Positions 1 to 8,466 of a DNA stretch of 64,000 bases are shown here, one piece after another. Positions within the stretch are counted from its first letter, which is position 1. Every line of letters begins with the position of its first letter. Under the pieces are notes generated by a model, which saw nothing but the letters and a program-made list of their open reading frames with translations, did not search any database and was not told the DNA's origin. The position numbers were made by a program, and so were the translations under genes. This stretch comes from Nocardioides flavescens (GTDB lineage: Bacteria; Actinomycetota; Actinomycetes; Propionibacteriales; Nocardioidaceae), in contig NZ_WUEK01000001.1 in the NCBI RefSeq assembly GCF_009823805.1, positions 454,688 to 518,687 of the forward strand, in the 5' to 3' direction.

Positions 1-30
1 GGAAGGACGAAGTCCTGTCTCGAAACCACC
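1..30 (+). repeat. dispersed palindromic repeat, cut by window edge
   Basis: This is the right part of a roughly 38-bp interspersed repeat. Near-identical copies lie at 16653-16690, 16762-16800 and 35918-35955. It contains a small GGAC-GAA-GTCC hairpin and ends in CGAAACCACC, which pairs with the GGTGGTTGAG start of full copies. It lies 17 bp past the stop of the leftward GroES-like gene, so it may act as a 3'-end structure. Confidence 0.8.
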
Positions 31-47
31 TCAGATGCACGCGAGGA

Positions 48-377
48 CTACAGGTACAACCCCGTCGACTCGCCGGTGCCGCCTAGTCGGTCGGTGGCGA
101 CGGCGTGGACGTCGCGCTCGCGCATGACGACGTAGGTCTCGCCGTGGACCTCGACCTCGGACTTGTCCTCGGGGTCGAAGAGCACGCGGTCACCGGTCTC
201 GACGCTGCGGGCGTGGGGGCCGACGGCGACGACGCGCGACCAGGCGAGCCGGCGGGCGCCCATCGCGGCGGTCGCCGGGATGACGATGCCGCCGGTCGAA
301 CGGCGTTCGCCCGCCTCGCGGTCCACCTCGACGAGCACGCGGTCGTGCAGCATGCGGATGGGGGTCTTGTCGCTCAC
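48..377 (-). CDS. GroES-like co-chaperonin family protein
   Basis: This 109-aa protein has the Cpn10/GroES fold signature: a LHDRVLVEVD start strand, a mobile-loop-like stretch with TGGIVIP near residues 28-34, then GPHARSVETGDRVLF and a beta-rich end. Canonical GroES is about 97 aa and caps GroEL. The divergent sequence (REAGERRSTGG in place of the usual loop) suggests a paralogue rather than the main GroES. The GTG at 377 is chosen because the protein then begins one short stretch before the conserved RMLHDRV strand; an in-frame ATG eight codons later would cut into the fold. It follows the DUF3618 gene by 20 bp in the same direction and is probably co-transcribed. No groEL is adjacent. Cytoplasmic; the fold assignment is firm, the exact role is inferred. 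Confidence 0.8.
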   Translation of the reverse strand: MSDKTPIRMLHDRVLVEVDREAGERRSTGGIVIPATAAMGARRLAWSRVVAVGPHARSVETGDRVLFDPEDKSEVEVHGETYVVMRERDVHAVATDRLGGTGESTGLYL

Positions 378-397
378 CGGGTGACTCAGCAGGTCGC

Positions 398-670
398 TCA
401 GCGGGTGGTGCGGCGGATGACGACGAGCACCGCCACGAAGGCAGCGACCCCGCCGACGACCTTGAGGATGTTCTCGGTGCGCGGCTCGCCCGTGGCGTGG
501 TCGACGAAGAACGCCTTCACCCCGGCGACCTCCCGACCGACGATCGTCTTGGGGTGCGCGCGGAACAGCAGCTCGTCGATCGTGCCCGCCAACCGCTCGC
601 GCGTCTCCTCGATCTCGCGCTCGAGCTGGGAGGGCGGGCGATCCGCCGGGTCTTCGGTCCGCTTGGCCAC
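398..670 (-). CDS. DUF3618 family small membrane protein
   Basis: This 90-aa protein starts MAKRTEDPAD, carries the DUF3618 signature LEREIEETRERLAGTIDEL (residues 16-34, predicted amphipathic or coiled helix), and ends in one membrane helix (about residues 69-84, KVVGGVAAFVAVLVV) with a positively charged RRTTR tail. DUF3618 proteins are common in actinobacteria and their function is unknown. It sits between the ECF transporter operon and the GroES-like gene, all leftward, with short gaps. A cytoplasmic helical domain anchored by its C-terminus is inferred from the sequence. Confidence 0.85.
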   Translation of the reverse strand: MAKRTEDPADRPPSQLEREIEETRERLAGTIDELLFRAHPKTIVGREVAGVKAFFVDHATGEPRTENILKVVGGVAAFVAVLVVIRRTTR

Positions 671-682
671 CTGGGGAGGCTA

Positions 683-1431
<749 letters not shown>

Positions 1432-1435
<4 letters not shown>

Positions 1436-2103
1436 GAGCGGGGCAGCCGTCCGGTGTAGCCCCGGCTCAGCATCGCCAGGTGCACCCGCTCGCCGCGCTC
1501 GTAGGAGCGGATGAACAGCGCGCCGGCGCTGCGGGCCAGCACCGGCCAGTGCCGCGGGTTGCGGGCGTCGAAGCCGCGCGAGGCGCGGGCGACCCTCATC
1601 CGCTGCAGCTCGCCGGTGACGACCTCGAGGTAGCGGACCATGAAGCCCATGATCTGCACGAGCAGGTCGGGCATCCGCAGCCGCTCCAGCCCGCGCAGGA
1701 GGTCCTGGGCCTCGGTGGTGGCCGCCAGCGTGAGGCTGGCGAGCACACCGAGCGTGCCCTTGGCGAGCAGCCCCCACGCCGACAGCAGCCCCGACTCGCT
1801 CAGCGAGAGTCCGAGCACCTCGACACGGGGGCCGTGCGCGACGAAAGGGATGAGCACCGCGAAGGCCACGAACGGCACCTCGACGACCATCCGCTTGAGC
1901 AGGTAGCCCACCGGCACCCGGGAGACCGCGACGACCCCGACGATGACGGCGAGGTAGCCGGCGTAGGCCCAGTACCACTCGCGCGGCGTCGCCACCACCA
2001 CGAGCACGAACCCCAGCAGCGCCAGGATCTTGAGGTGGGCGGGGGCCCGGTGCAGTGGCGAGTGGGCGTGGAAGTGCAGCGAGTGGCCGTGCGGACCGCC
2101 CAT
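1432..2103 (-). CDS. nikQ: ECF transporter T component (NikQ/CbiQ)
   Basis: This 223-aa integral membrane protein couples ATP hydrolysis by NikO to the substrate-binding NikM. It shows a His-rich start (HGHSLHFHAHS), then four or five membrane segments (residues about 27-45, 47-65, 78-92, 110-125), and cytoplasmic coupling helices with the CbiQ-type sequences SRGFDARNP and MLSRGYTG, the A-R-G motifs known to dock in the ATPase. The start overlaps the PDGLE gene stop by one base (TGATG). The N-terminal histidines may contribute to metal handling; that is inference. Confidence 0.9.
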
Positions 2104-2444
2104 CAGGCGGAGTCGACCGTCTCGTCCGCGCGCCCGCGGCGGCGTACGACGAACGCCAGCCCGCCGGCCAGGGCCAGCACGACGACGACGCCCACGACCC
2201 CGGCGAGTCCGCCGGACAGGCGGTCGTCGCCCACGAAGTCAGCGGAGTAGCCGGCGAAGGGCCCGTCGCTGGTCGCGTGCTCGGTCTCGGTCTGGGCGAA
2301 CCCCTGGTCCTGCGAGACCTTGGTCAGGCCGTCGGGGTCGCTGTCGGCGTAGAAGCTGACGACGCCGGCGAGCACGACTGCGACGAGCAGCACCCCGGCG
2401 GCCAGGACGCCGGTGCTGACGCGCCGGCGGGCCACGCGCGTCAC
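2103..2444 (-). CDS. nikN: PDGLE-domain auxiliary component (NikN-like)
   Basis: This 113-aa protein has two membrane helices (about residues 12-31 and 86-104) flanking a periplasmic segment that contains the DPDGLTKVSQDQGF motif, the PDGL(E) signature of the small component found with NikM/CbiM transporters. The GTG start at 2444 overlaps the nikM stop by 4 bp; a second GTG three codons on is also possible. Such small N components are needed for uptake by several nickel and cobalt ECF transporters. Start choice rests on the overlap typical of this operon. Confidence 0.8.
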   Translation of the reverse strand: MTRVARRRVSTGVLAAGVLLVAVVLAGVVSFYADSDPDGLTKVSQDQGFAQTETEHATSDGPFAGYSADFVGDDRLSGGLAGVVGVVVVLALAGGLAFVVRRRGRADETVDSA

Positions 2445-3133
2445 GCGGCCGCTCCGGTGGTGCGGACCTCGAGCTCGCGGACCGCCATCACCCGCCGCGC
2501 GCCGTACACCAGGTCGGGTCGCACCGCGACGATGCTGGCGACGGCCAGGGCGGTGATGACGCCCTCGCCGATGCCGATGAGCACGTGCACGCCGACCATG
2601 GCGGTGGCGAGCGTGCTGAGCGAGAGGTCGGCGGTGCCGCCGATCGCGTAGAGCGCCACGAAGAGCAGCGCCGCGACGGGCACGGAGACGAACGCCGCTA
2701 CGCCGGCGGCGGGCGCGACGCTCGAGAGCCGCTTGGGCAGGACCGTCTGCAGGGCCCGGAAGACCGCCCAGCCGACGAGCGTCGTGGTGAGGCCCATCAG
2801 CACGATGTTGGTGCCGAGCGCGGTGATGCCACCGTCGGCGAAGAGCAGCGCCTGCACGATGAACACCGTGCTGGTGCACAGCACCGCCGTGTAGGGCCCG
2901 ACGAGCACGGCCGCGAGGGCCCCGCCCATCAGGTGCCCGCTCGTGCCGGAGGCGACGGGGAAGTTGAGCATCTGGACGGCGAAGACGAACGCCGCGACCA
3001 GCCCGGCCAGCGGGGCCGTGCGGTCGTCGAGCTCGCGTCGGGCGCCGCGCAGTGCGACCGCCACGGCCGCGACCGCGACCACGCCGGTGCCGACCGAGGT
3101 CGGCGCGTCCAGGAATCCGTCGGGGACGTGCAC
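2441..3133 (-). CDS. nikM: ECF transporter substrate-binding component (NikM/CbiM)
   Basis: This 230-aa membrane protein begins VHVPDGFLD, the CbiM/NikM N-terminal signature. The GTG at 3133 is the required start, since the N-terminal Met and His2 are metal ligands in characterised NikM. The third known ligand position, His67, is present here (SGTSGHLMGG, residues 62-70). About six or seven membrane segments follow. A Shine-Dalgarno-like GCAGGAGG lies about 10 bp before the GTG. It is the first gene of the operon; its promoter (TAGGCT -10 at 3200-3195) is covered by the Nur box at 3206-3222, so nickel-dependent repression is expected. Earlier in-frame ATGs would add a tail that is not conserved in the family. 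Confidence 0.92.
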   Translation of the reverse strand: MHVPDGFLDAPTSVGTGVVAVAAVAVALRGARRELDDRTAPLAGLVAAFVFAVQMLNFPVASGTSGHLMGGALAAVLVGPYTAVLCTSTVFIVQALLFADGGITALGTNIVLMGLTTTLVGWAVFRALQTVLPKRLSSVAPAAGVAAFVSVPVAALLFVALYAIGGTADLSLSTLATAMVGVHVLIGIGEGVITALAVASIVAVRPDLVYGARRVMAVRELEVRTTGAAA

Positions 3134-3194
3134 CCTGGGTGCCTCCTGCCTCGGTGGTCCCCTACCGTGGGGACCGCTTCTCTCGAACTCGCTC

Positions 3195-3204
3195 AGCCTA
3201 CGCT
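3195..3204. promoter_or_regulatory. overlapping divergent -10 elements (nikM and bcp)
   Basis: The ten bases AGCCTACGCT contain TAGGCT read leftward (nikM -10, 3200-3195) and TACGCT read rightward (bcp -10, 3199-3204). Both fit the TAnnnT actinobacterial -10. The leftward -35 would fall inside the Nur box. Confidence 0.5.
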
Positions 3205-3205
3205 C

Positions 3206-3222
3206 TTGCAACTCCCTTGCAA
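3206..3222. promoter_or_regulatory. Nur (nickel-responsive Fur-family) operator
   Basis: The sequence TTGCAA-CTCCC-TTGCAA is an exact match to the published Streptomyces Nur box pattern tTGCaa-N5-ttGCAA. It covers the expected -35/spacer region of the nikM promoter, so nickel-loaded Nur would block nickel uptake. It also lies just downstream of a possible bcp -10, so bcp might be co-regulated. Confidence 0.75.
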
Positions 3223-3246
3223 CTGCGAGGCGGACAGGAGCCCGCC

Positions 3247-3741
3247 ATGACCGACGCCCCCTCCGAGCAGACCCGGCTCACCCCCGGCGACACCGCGCCC
3301 GACTTCTCGCTGCCCGCCGACGACGGCTCGACGGTCGCGCTGCGCGACCTCCTCGCCGACAGCCAGCGCGTGATCGTCTACTTCTACCCCGCGGCGATGA
3401 CGCCGGGCTGCACCAAGCAGGCCTGCGACTTCACCGACTCGCTCGACTCGCTCGCCGCCTCCGGCTACACCGTCGTCGGGATCTCGCCGGACAAGCCGGA
3501 GAAGCTCGCGAAGTTCCGCGAGCGCGACTCACTGACCATCCCGCTGCTCTCGGACCCCGACAAGGCCGTCCTCGCGGCGTACGGCGCGTTCGGGACCAAG
3601 AAGCTCTACGGCAAGGAGGTGCAGGGCGTCATCCGCTCCACCTTCGTCATCGCTCCCGACGGCACCGTCGAGCTCGCGCAGTACAACGTCAAGGCCACCG
3701 GCCACGTCGCCAAGCTCCGCAAGGACCTCGGCCTGGCGTGA
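3247..3741 (+). CDS. bcp: thioredoxin-dependent peroxiredoxin (BCP/PrxQ)
   Basis: This 164-aa atypical 2-Cys peroxiredoxin reduces H2O2 and organic hydroperoxides with thioredoxin. The PrxQ active site is PxxxTPGCTKQAC with peroxidatic Cys55 and resolving Cys60, five residues apart as in BCP. The family ending RSTFVIAPDGTV...VKATGHVA is also present, and length matches the family. ATG 3247 is preceded by a strong GGACAGGAG ribosome site. It is divergent from the nickel transporter and shares its control region; tRNA-Leu follows 23 bp downstream. Confidence 0.95.
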   Translation: MTDAPSEQTRLTPGDTAPDFSLPADDGSTVALRDLLADSQRVIVYFYPAAMTPGCTKQACDFTDSLDSLAASGYTVVGISPDKPEKLAKFRERDSLTIPLLSDPDKAVLAAYGAFGTKKLYGKEVQGVIRSTFVIAPDGTVELAQYNVKATGHVAKLRKDLGLA

Positions 3742-3764
3742 TGCCCTAGCGTGGGCGCACTCCG

Positions 3765-3846
3765 GCCGGAGTGGTGGAACTGGCAGACACGCAGGATTTA
3801 GGTTCCTGTGCCTCAGGGCGTGGGGGTTCGAGTCCCCCCTCCGGCA
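3765..3846 (+). tRNA. tRNA-Leu (anticodon UAG)
   Basis: The acceptor stem GCCGGAG pairs with CTCCGGC, followed by discriminator A. The anticodon stem CAGGA/TCCTG closes a TTTAGGT loop with anticodon TAG. There is a long class II variable arm (GCCTCAGGGCGT), and the T-arm is GGGGGTTCGAGTCCCCC. CCA is not encoded. The 3' 22 bases are repeated at 6423-6444, marking this tRNA as an integration site. Confidence 0.95.
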
Positions 3847-3847
3847 C
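3826..3847 (+). repeat. att direct repeat, tRNA side
   Basis: These 22 bases (starting GTTCGAGTCC and ending CTCCGGCAC) form the T-loop and 3' acceptor strand of tRNA-Leu and recur exactly at 6423-6444. The flanking bases differ on both sides, so the repeat is exactly 22 bp. Confidence 0.8.
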
Positions 3848-3950
3848 TCAGACCCTGCGGCTCCGACGCAGGTCAGAAGTTCGACGATGGCCGGGAGGCG
3901 CGGCTCCGGCACCCCGTGATACTGACGCGGCACCCCCGCTCGATCGCACT

Positions 3951-4325
3951 TCACGACGCAGCTCCGTCCCGCAGCAACGCCGCGAATGTCGCGGTATGCC
4001 CCAGCTGCTCCTTCACGACCTGCACGGGCTAGCCGGCCCGCAGCAGCAGCGTGGCGTCGCTGCGCCTGGTGTCGTGGACGCGGATCGCCGGCGGCGCGGC
4101 TTCGCCGAGCTCGTGGCGGCACCGGTCGAGGTGTCGCGTGGACCCTCGGGAGAATCGTTCGGGATGCAGGTGGGCGCTGCCGATGGTGCCGAGGACGAGG
4201 GCGACGTCGCGGCCCAGGTCGAGGCTGATCGAGGTGCGCTGCCTGCGCCACTGGCGGAGCTGTTCGACGGGGTCGAGGTCGACGACCCGCGGGCGGACGC
4301 TCGTCGTGGGGCCCTGATGGATCTG
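3951..4325 (-). pseudogene. tyrosine recombinase (phage-type integrase), C-terminal remnant
   Basis: Reading leftward from about 4325, the frame gives RPRVVDLDPVEQLRQWRR, then SAHLHPERFSRGSTRHLDRC, VHDTRRSDATLLLRAG, an in-frame TAG, and PVQVVKEQLGHTATF. These match the catalytic domain of actinophage-type integrases: the HDLRHTHATLLL box retains HxxR, and the VVKEQLGH box retains its His. The N-terminal domains and catalytic Tyr are missing and there is an internal stop, so it is inactive. It points towards the tRNA-Leu att site, as an integrase of this element should. Confidence 0.75.
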
Positions 4326-4508
4326 CTCGGACTACTCCTTGCCAAGGAACCATGACGGCAACCTGGCACGTTGGTCGAGGGGGAAGAGGCCACTTCGACC
4401 GCCGACTCCAGCTGACAGATCAACCTTTGCGCCCTCGGGTCAGCCGATGCAATGGTGGGGCCGCTCGTCCACCTCACGGCGAACGCCGTGTCTCTCGGGA
4501 GGGAACCC

Positions 4509-5828
4509 ATGATCCGTTGGTCTCGCCGACTCGCAGCCGCAGCGCTCGCAGTAGTCGGCCTCACGGCGCTCCAGCCGGTCGCGCCAGCCCAAGCCGCAAG
4601 CGCATCCGGCTTTTACGCATCGAACGTCGTCGACGGCGGCCAGGTCGACGCCAACAACTCGACCTACGTCTATGCACCCGACCTGATCTATTTCGGCAAC
4701 AAGTACTACTACTTCGCCTGCGTCGGCAAGAGCGGCGACTACATCCAGGTGAAGTCGGCCACCACTCTCGCTGGGCTCAACGGCGCTGCGTTCAAGACCG
4801 TCCTGCAGCCCGAGGGCGGCGAGACCCACACCTGTGACCCCTCAGTCGTGCGCGGCGACAACGGCACCTGGTACCTGCACTACTCCAACACCCCGAACGG
4901 GAGCACCGGAGCAGGCGTCGCCTCCTCTCCCACGATCGACGGCACCTACACCAAGATCAGCCGCAACCTGCTCGGCCGGTACACCGGCCTCACCGCCGGA
5001 CAGTACGGCCGCGGGCAGACCAGCGTCGCGCAAGGTTCCGACGGCCAGTGGTACATGGCGTTCACCAACCAGATCGAACCCTATGAGCGCAACTCCATCG
5101 TCGTTCTCCGCTCCCCGGACCCGTCCTTCGCGAACACCCGCACCGAGGTCGCACGCATCAACCCCGGACTGATCGGTGGCTGGTCAGCTCACCTCACTTT
5201 CGACCTGCAGAACAACCGCTTCGTGTTCACCGTGCCGAACGGGAACAACGAGGTCGGCCTCGCGATGTTCGACACCTCCTTCAACTACATCGGTCGTGAG
5301 ACGTTGCCGATGCCGGCCGGCGCCGGCACCCCCGGTGAGGGCCAGGCGCTCCTCAAGAACGCGGCCGGCCGAGTCCTCACGAACACCCCCAGCGCGCCGG
5401 GTCACTTGGTCGTCGCCGGAGCCACCGTCGGGACGCGTGCTGGCTACCCGGCCACGGTCACCGGTCCCAATCAGTACCGCCGCTACGCCGTCAACCCGAT
5501 CGGCCCTGTTCCTCTGGTGGAGGCCTACGGCGGCGGCGTCCACGTCGCCGGCTGGAGCTTCGACCCCAACGACCGCAGCGCCTCGCTGCAGACCCACGTC
5601 TACATCTCAAGGACCGACGGCAGCGGGCAGGAGGGGACCAACCTCGGCCCCACCGCCGTCGACCGCCCCGACGTCAACTCGTCCCAGGGCACGACTGGTC
5701 TGCACGGCTTCGACTCCATCGTTCCCACCTCGCTGAGGGGAACGGTGCAGGTGTGCATCGCCGCCATCAACATCGGCAGCGGCGACAACACCTGGTTCGG
5801 GTGCCAAAACGTCAACATCACGGGCTGA
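4509..5828 (+). CDS. secreted five-bladed beta-propeller protein, GH43-like
   Basis: This 439-aa exported protein has a signal peptide at residues 1-33 (MIRWSRRLAAAALAVVG..., cleavage near AQA-ASA). The next roughly 300 residues repeat propeller strands typical of clan GH-F/GH43-like folds: YAPDLIYFGNKYYYFACV, CDPSVVRGDNGTWYLHYSN, GQTSVAQGSDGQWYMAFTN. The first Asp-containing strand (APD) and the DPSV strand resemble GH43 active-site positions, suggesting a glycan substrate, but catalytic residues cannot be assigned by eye. The last roughly 90 residues (VHVAGWSFDPNDRS... to a paired Cys end) form a separate beta domain. ATG 4509 follows a GGGAGGGAAC ribosome site. It is carried inside the tRNA-Leu element, so it was probably acquired laterally. 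The fold is fairly sure, the enzyme activity is not. Confidence 0.65.
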   Translation: MIRWSRRLAAAALAVVGLTALQPVAPAQAASASGFYASNVVDGGQVDANNSTYVYAPDLIYFGNKYYYFACVGKSGDYIQVKSATTLAGLNGAAFKTVLQPEGGETHTCDPSVVRGDNGTWYLHYSNTPNGSTGAGVASSPTIDGTYTKISRNLLGRYTGLTAGQYGRGQTSVAQGSDGQWYMAFTNQIEPYERNSIVVLRSPDPSFANTRTEVARINPGLIGGWSAHLTFDLQNNRFVFTVPNGNNEVGLAMFDTSFNYIGRETLPMPAGAGTPGEGQALLKNAAGRVLTNTPSAPGHLVVAGATVGTRAGYPATVTGPNQYRRYAVNPIGPVPLVEAYGGGVHVAGWSFDPNDRSASLQTHVYISRTDGSGQEGTNLGPTAVDRPDVNSSQGTTGLHGFDSIVPTSLRGTVQVCIAAINIGSGDNTWFGCQNVNITG

Positions 5829-5914
5829 CCCCCCAGCTCGTCCGCAGCACAGGGCGTCCCCGTTCCTCTGGGTGGAGGGATGGGGGCGCTTCTGCGCGTC
5901 AGTCTCGCGCTGGT

Positions 5915-6052
5915 TCACTCGCCGGTGGTGATGCGGAGAAGGGTGGAGGCGTCATGGGTGTCGCACTGGGCGTGGGCCCAGAAGCTGTCTACCCAGACGT
6001 CCCAGGTCGACATCCGCGGCACCTCGGTGGCGAGCCGGTCGGCTGCGTACAC
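5915..6052 (-). pseudogene. short ORF relic inside the tRNA-Leu element
   Basis: A 45-codon frame (VYAADRLATEVPRMSTWDVW...TLLRITTGE) has ordinary protein-like composition. Just upstream, another frame of the same strand (MTAHLLGVKHRAHC..., 6234 to about 6060) also looks coding, so a longer gene may have been split by a frameshift near 6060. No family recognised. Its position next to the distal att repeat suggests decayed element cargo. The rest of 5829-6388 shows no gene. Confidence 0.25.
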
Positions 6053-6388
6053 CGTGACACCGCCCCAGCGCACGCGCGCTCTTCGGCTGACCCGGCGCGG
6101 ACGCCGAGCTCGAAGTCCCCATCGCAGGGGCGGATCAGCTGGAGCAGCGGCCGGGCGACGAGGCGGGCAGTCGGCCCGACCGAGGGCGAACGGCAATGCG
6201 CCCGGTGCTTGACGCCGAGAAGGTGTGCGGTCATCGTGGTCGCCCCTCATGCGAACCACCGTCCCGCCCGGCGCCGACACCTGAGTGACACCTGGCGTGA
6301 TACCGCCGCCGATGTACCTGCGCACATCCAGACGTTTAAGACACCCGTCCACCGGCGTGAGGCGGTGGCCTCGGCGCCCCGTAGGCAC

Positions 6389-7042
6389 CTACATGCTGTC
6401 CGGTGCACCCGGGTCCATCGGAGTTCGAGTCCCCCCTCCGGCACCCCCGTCGACCTCCGGGTCGGCACGGTCCTCCTCGCGCAGCCGCGGCACCGTGGCC
6501 TGGTCGGGCTTGATGCCGCGCTTGTCGGCGTAGAACGCGCGGATGCGGTCCATGTCGGCGCGCACGTCCTCGCTCGCGGGGAACGTCGGGCCCCAGCCCA
6601 CGGTGCGCGACGGCGCGTCGAGGAAGGCCAGCGTGATCGGGATGCCGGTCTGCCGGGCGATGCGGTGGAAGCCGGACTTCCAGTACTCCCCCTTGCTGCG
6701 GGTGCCCTCGGCGGCGATGCCGAGCAGGAACGACCCGTCGGACTCGGCGTCCTCGAGCAGCTGCCGGATCGTCGCGCCGGGGTTGGCCCGGTCGAGCGCG
6801 ACCGCGCCCGTCCAGCGCATGAACGGCGCCAGCGGGCCCCGGAAGAACGACTCCTTGACGAGCAGCCGCAGGTGGATGCGGCTGTCCCAGGCGAGCAGCA
6901 CCGTCAGCACCCAGTCCCAGTTGGACGTGTGCGGAGCCCCGACGAGGATGCCGCGCTGCGGCACCTCCCCGACGGTGCGCCAGCGCACGACGCGCAGGGC
7001 CAAGCGGGCGAAGGCTCGTCGTACGGCGAACGGACGGGCCAC
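6389..7042 (-). CDS. 1-acyl-glycerol-3-phosphate acyltransferase family protein
   Basis: This 217-aa PlsC-like acyltransferase has the catalytic HxxxxD box APHTSNWDWV (residues 36-45), a second block around GPLAPFMRWTGAVALDR, and the acceptor-site block IAAEGTRSKGEYWKSGFHRIA (EGTR motif). It acylates a lysophospholipid or related acceptor at the membrane; the short form without membrane helices suggests a peripheral enzyme. The last roughly 18 residues (GGGTRTPMDPGAPDSM) read through the att repeat at 6423-6444 into element DNA. They are not conserved family sequence and probably arose by integration. It is 4 bp downstream of rdgB and read in the same direction. Confidence 0.85.
   Translation of the reverse strand: MARPFAVRRAFARLALRVVRWRTVGEVPQRGILVGAPHTSNWDWVLTVLLAWDSRIHLRLLVKESFFRGPLAPFMRWTGAVALDRANPGATIRQLLEDAESDGSFLLGIAAEGTRSKGEYWKSGFHRIARQTGIPITLAFLDAPSRTVGWGPTFPASEDVRADMDRIRAFYADKRGIKPDQATVPRLREEDRADPEVDGGAGGGTRTPMDPGAPDSM
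6423..6444 (+). repeat. att direct repeat, distal side
   Basis: This is an exact 22-bp copy of the tRNA-Leu 3' end at 3826-3847. It lies inside the 3' end of the leftward acyltransferase gene and marks the distal junction of the element. Confidence 0.8.
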
Positions 7043-7046
7043 GGCC

Positions 7047-7682
7047 CTACCGGTCCTGCTCGGGCGCCAGCGCCGCGGCGACGAGCGGCGCGAGCTGGCG
7101 CATCGCGTGGCCCCGGTGGGAGATGGCGTCCTTCTCGTCCTTGGTCAGCTCGGCCGTGGTGAGCCCCGGACGGTCAGCGGCGACGAACAGCCCGTCGTAG
7201 CCGAACCCGCCCTCGCCGCGGACCTCGCGGATCACCCGGCCGTCCATCCGGCCCTCGACGACGATCTCGTCGCTCGTGCCGTCGACGCCGGGCCGGCAGA
7301 ACGCCACCGCGCAGGCGAAGTGAGCGCCCCGGCGCTCGTCGGGCACGTCGGCGAGCTGGGCGAGCAGGAGCTCGTTGTTGCGGGCGTCCGACTTCGGCGG
7401 TCCCGACCAGCGCGCCGACAGCACCCCGGGCATCCCGTTGAGGGCGTCGACGCACAGGCCCGAGTCGTCGGCGATCGAGGGCAGCCCGGTGCGCGCGAGG
7501 CCGGCCCGCGCCTTGATCAGCGCGTTGCCGGTGAACGTCGGCTCGTCCTCGACCGGCTCGTCGTAGGCCGGCACGTCGTCGAGGCCGAGCACTGTCACGC
7601 CAGGCAGGTGCTCGGCGAGGATGCGCTCCATCTCGGCGAGCTTCTTGGCGTTGCGGGAGGCGAGGAAGACCTGCACGCTCAC
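7047..7682 (-). CDS. rdgB: XTP/dITP pyrophosphatase (RdgB/HAM1)
   Basis: This 211-aa Ham1-family enzyme hydrolyses XTP and dITP to monophosphates, removing deaminated purines from nucleotide pools. Motifs are the N-terminal [10 protein letters not shown] (nucleotide binding), the catalytic ADDSGL with metal-binding Asp, ARWSGP, and the C-terminal GFGYDGLF...HRGHAM. Length fits the family. Its start overlaps the rph stop by 4 bp (ATGA); the rph-rdgB order is also found in mycobacteria (Rv1340-Rv1341). Confidence 0.95.
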   Translation of the reverse strand: MSVQVFLASRNAKKLAEMERILAEHLPGVTVLGLDDVPAYDEPVEDEPTFTGNALIKARAGLARTGLPSIADDSGLCVDALNGMPGVLSARWSGPPKSDARNNELLLAQLADVPDERRGAHFACAVAFCRPGVDGTSDEIVVEGRMDGRVIREVRGEGGFGYDGLFVAADRPGLTTAELTKDEKDAISHRGHAMRQLAPLVAAALAPEQDR

Positions 7683-8398
7683 GAGGCGAGCGCTTCCTTC
7701 TGCATGCGGGTCAGGTCGGCGCAGCCCTTCTCGCCGAGGGCGAGCAGGGCGTCGAGCTCGGTGCGCGAGAACGCCGCACCCTCGGCCGTTCCCTGGACCT
7801 CGACGAAGGAGCCGGCGCCGGTCATGACGATGTTCATGTCGGTCTCGGCGCGCACGTCCTCCTCGTAGGGAAGGTCGAGGCGCGGCACGCCGTCGATGAT
7901 GCCGACCGAGACAGCAGCCACCGACCCGGTGAGCGGCTCACCCTTGAGCGCACCGGTCGAGCGCAGGTGCGAGACCGCGTCGGCGAGGGCGACGTAGGCG
8001 CCGGTGATCGAGGCGGTGCGGGTGCCGCCGTCGGCCTGCAGGACGTCGCAGTCGAGCTGGATGGTGTTCTCCCCGAGCGCCTGGTAGTCGATGACGGCGC
8101 GCAGCGAGCGGCCGATCAGGCGGCTGATCTCGTGGGTGCGGCCGCCGATGCGGCCCTTGACCGACTCGCGGTCGGAGCGGGTGTTGGTCGAGGCGGGGAG
8201 CATGGCGTACTCCGCGGTGACCCAGCCCAGCCCGGAGCCCTTGCGCCAGCGCGGCACGCCCTCGGAGGCGGAGGCGGCGCACAGCACGCGGGTGCGCCCG
8301 AACTCGACGAGCACCGAGCCCGCGGCGTGGTCGAGCCAGTTGCGGGTGATCTTGATCTGGCGGAGCTCGTCGTCGGCCCGTCCGTCTGCGCGCGTCAT
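7679..8398 (-). CDS. rph: ribonuclease PH
   Basis: This 239-aa phosphorolytic 3'-5' exoribonuclease trims tRNA 3' ends. Family blocks are [69 protein letters not shown] and a C-terminal [11 protein letters not shown]. The ATG at 8398 gives the conserved start. A TATCGT -10-like hexamer (8411-8406) lies 7 nt upstream, so the message is probably leaderless. It forms an operon with rdgB and the acyltransferase, and is divergent from the sigma factor gene. Confidence 0.95.
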   Translation of the reverse strand: MTRADGRADDELRQIKITRNWLDHAAGSVLVEFGRTRVLCAASASEGVPRWRKGSGLGWVTAEYAMLPASTNTRSDRESVKGRIGGRTHEISRLIGRSLRAVIDYQALGENTIQLDCDVLQADGGTRTASITGAYVALADAVSHLRSTGALKGEPLTGSVAAVSVGIIDGVPRLDLPYEEDVRAETDMNIVMTGAGSFVEVQGTAEGAAFSRTELDALLALGEKGCADLTRMQKEALAS

Positions 8399-8466
8399 GG
8401 GCCCGACGATAGAGGAGGCAACCCCCAACGCCCCCGGACGCGTCAGCCAGGGTGGAAGGAGGTCGG

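Larger units (their letters stand above)
3826..6444. mobile_element. small tRNA-Leu-integrated element (decayed)
   Basis: A 2.6-kb segment is bounded by 22-bp perfect direct repeats equal to the tRNA-Leu 3' end (3826-3847 and 6423-6444). Next to the tRNA-side repeat lies a decayed tyrosine integrase facing the tRNA, the normal layout of a tRNA-integrated element. Cargo is a secreted beta-propeller protein and a small ORF relic. The integrase is broken, so the element cannot excise by itself. No replication or transfer genes are visible, so it is probably a remnant left by internal deletion. Confidence 0.75.

Noticed and set aside
3134..3200. cobalamin riboswitch upstream of the CbiM/NikM operon
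   Set aside because: The leader is too short and lacks a B12-box-like sequence; the Nur box explains control better.
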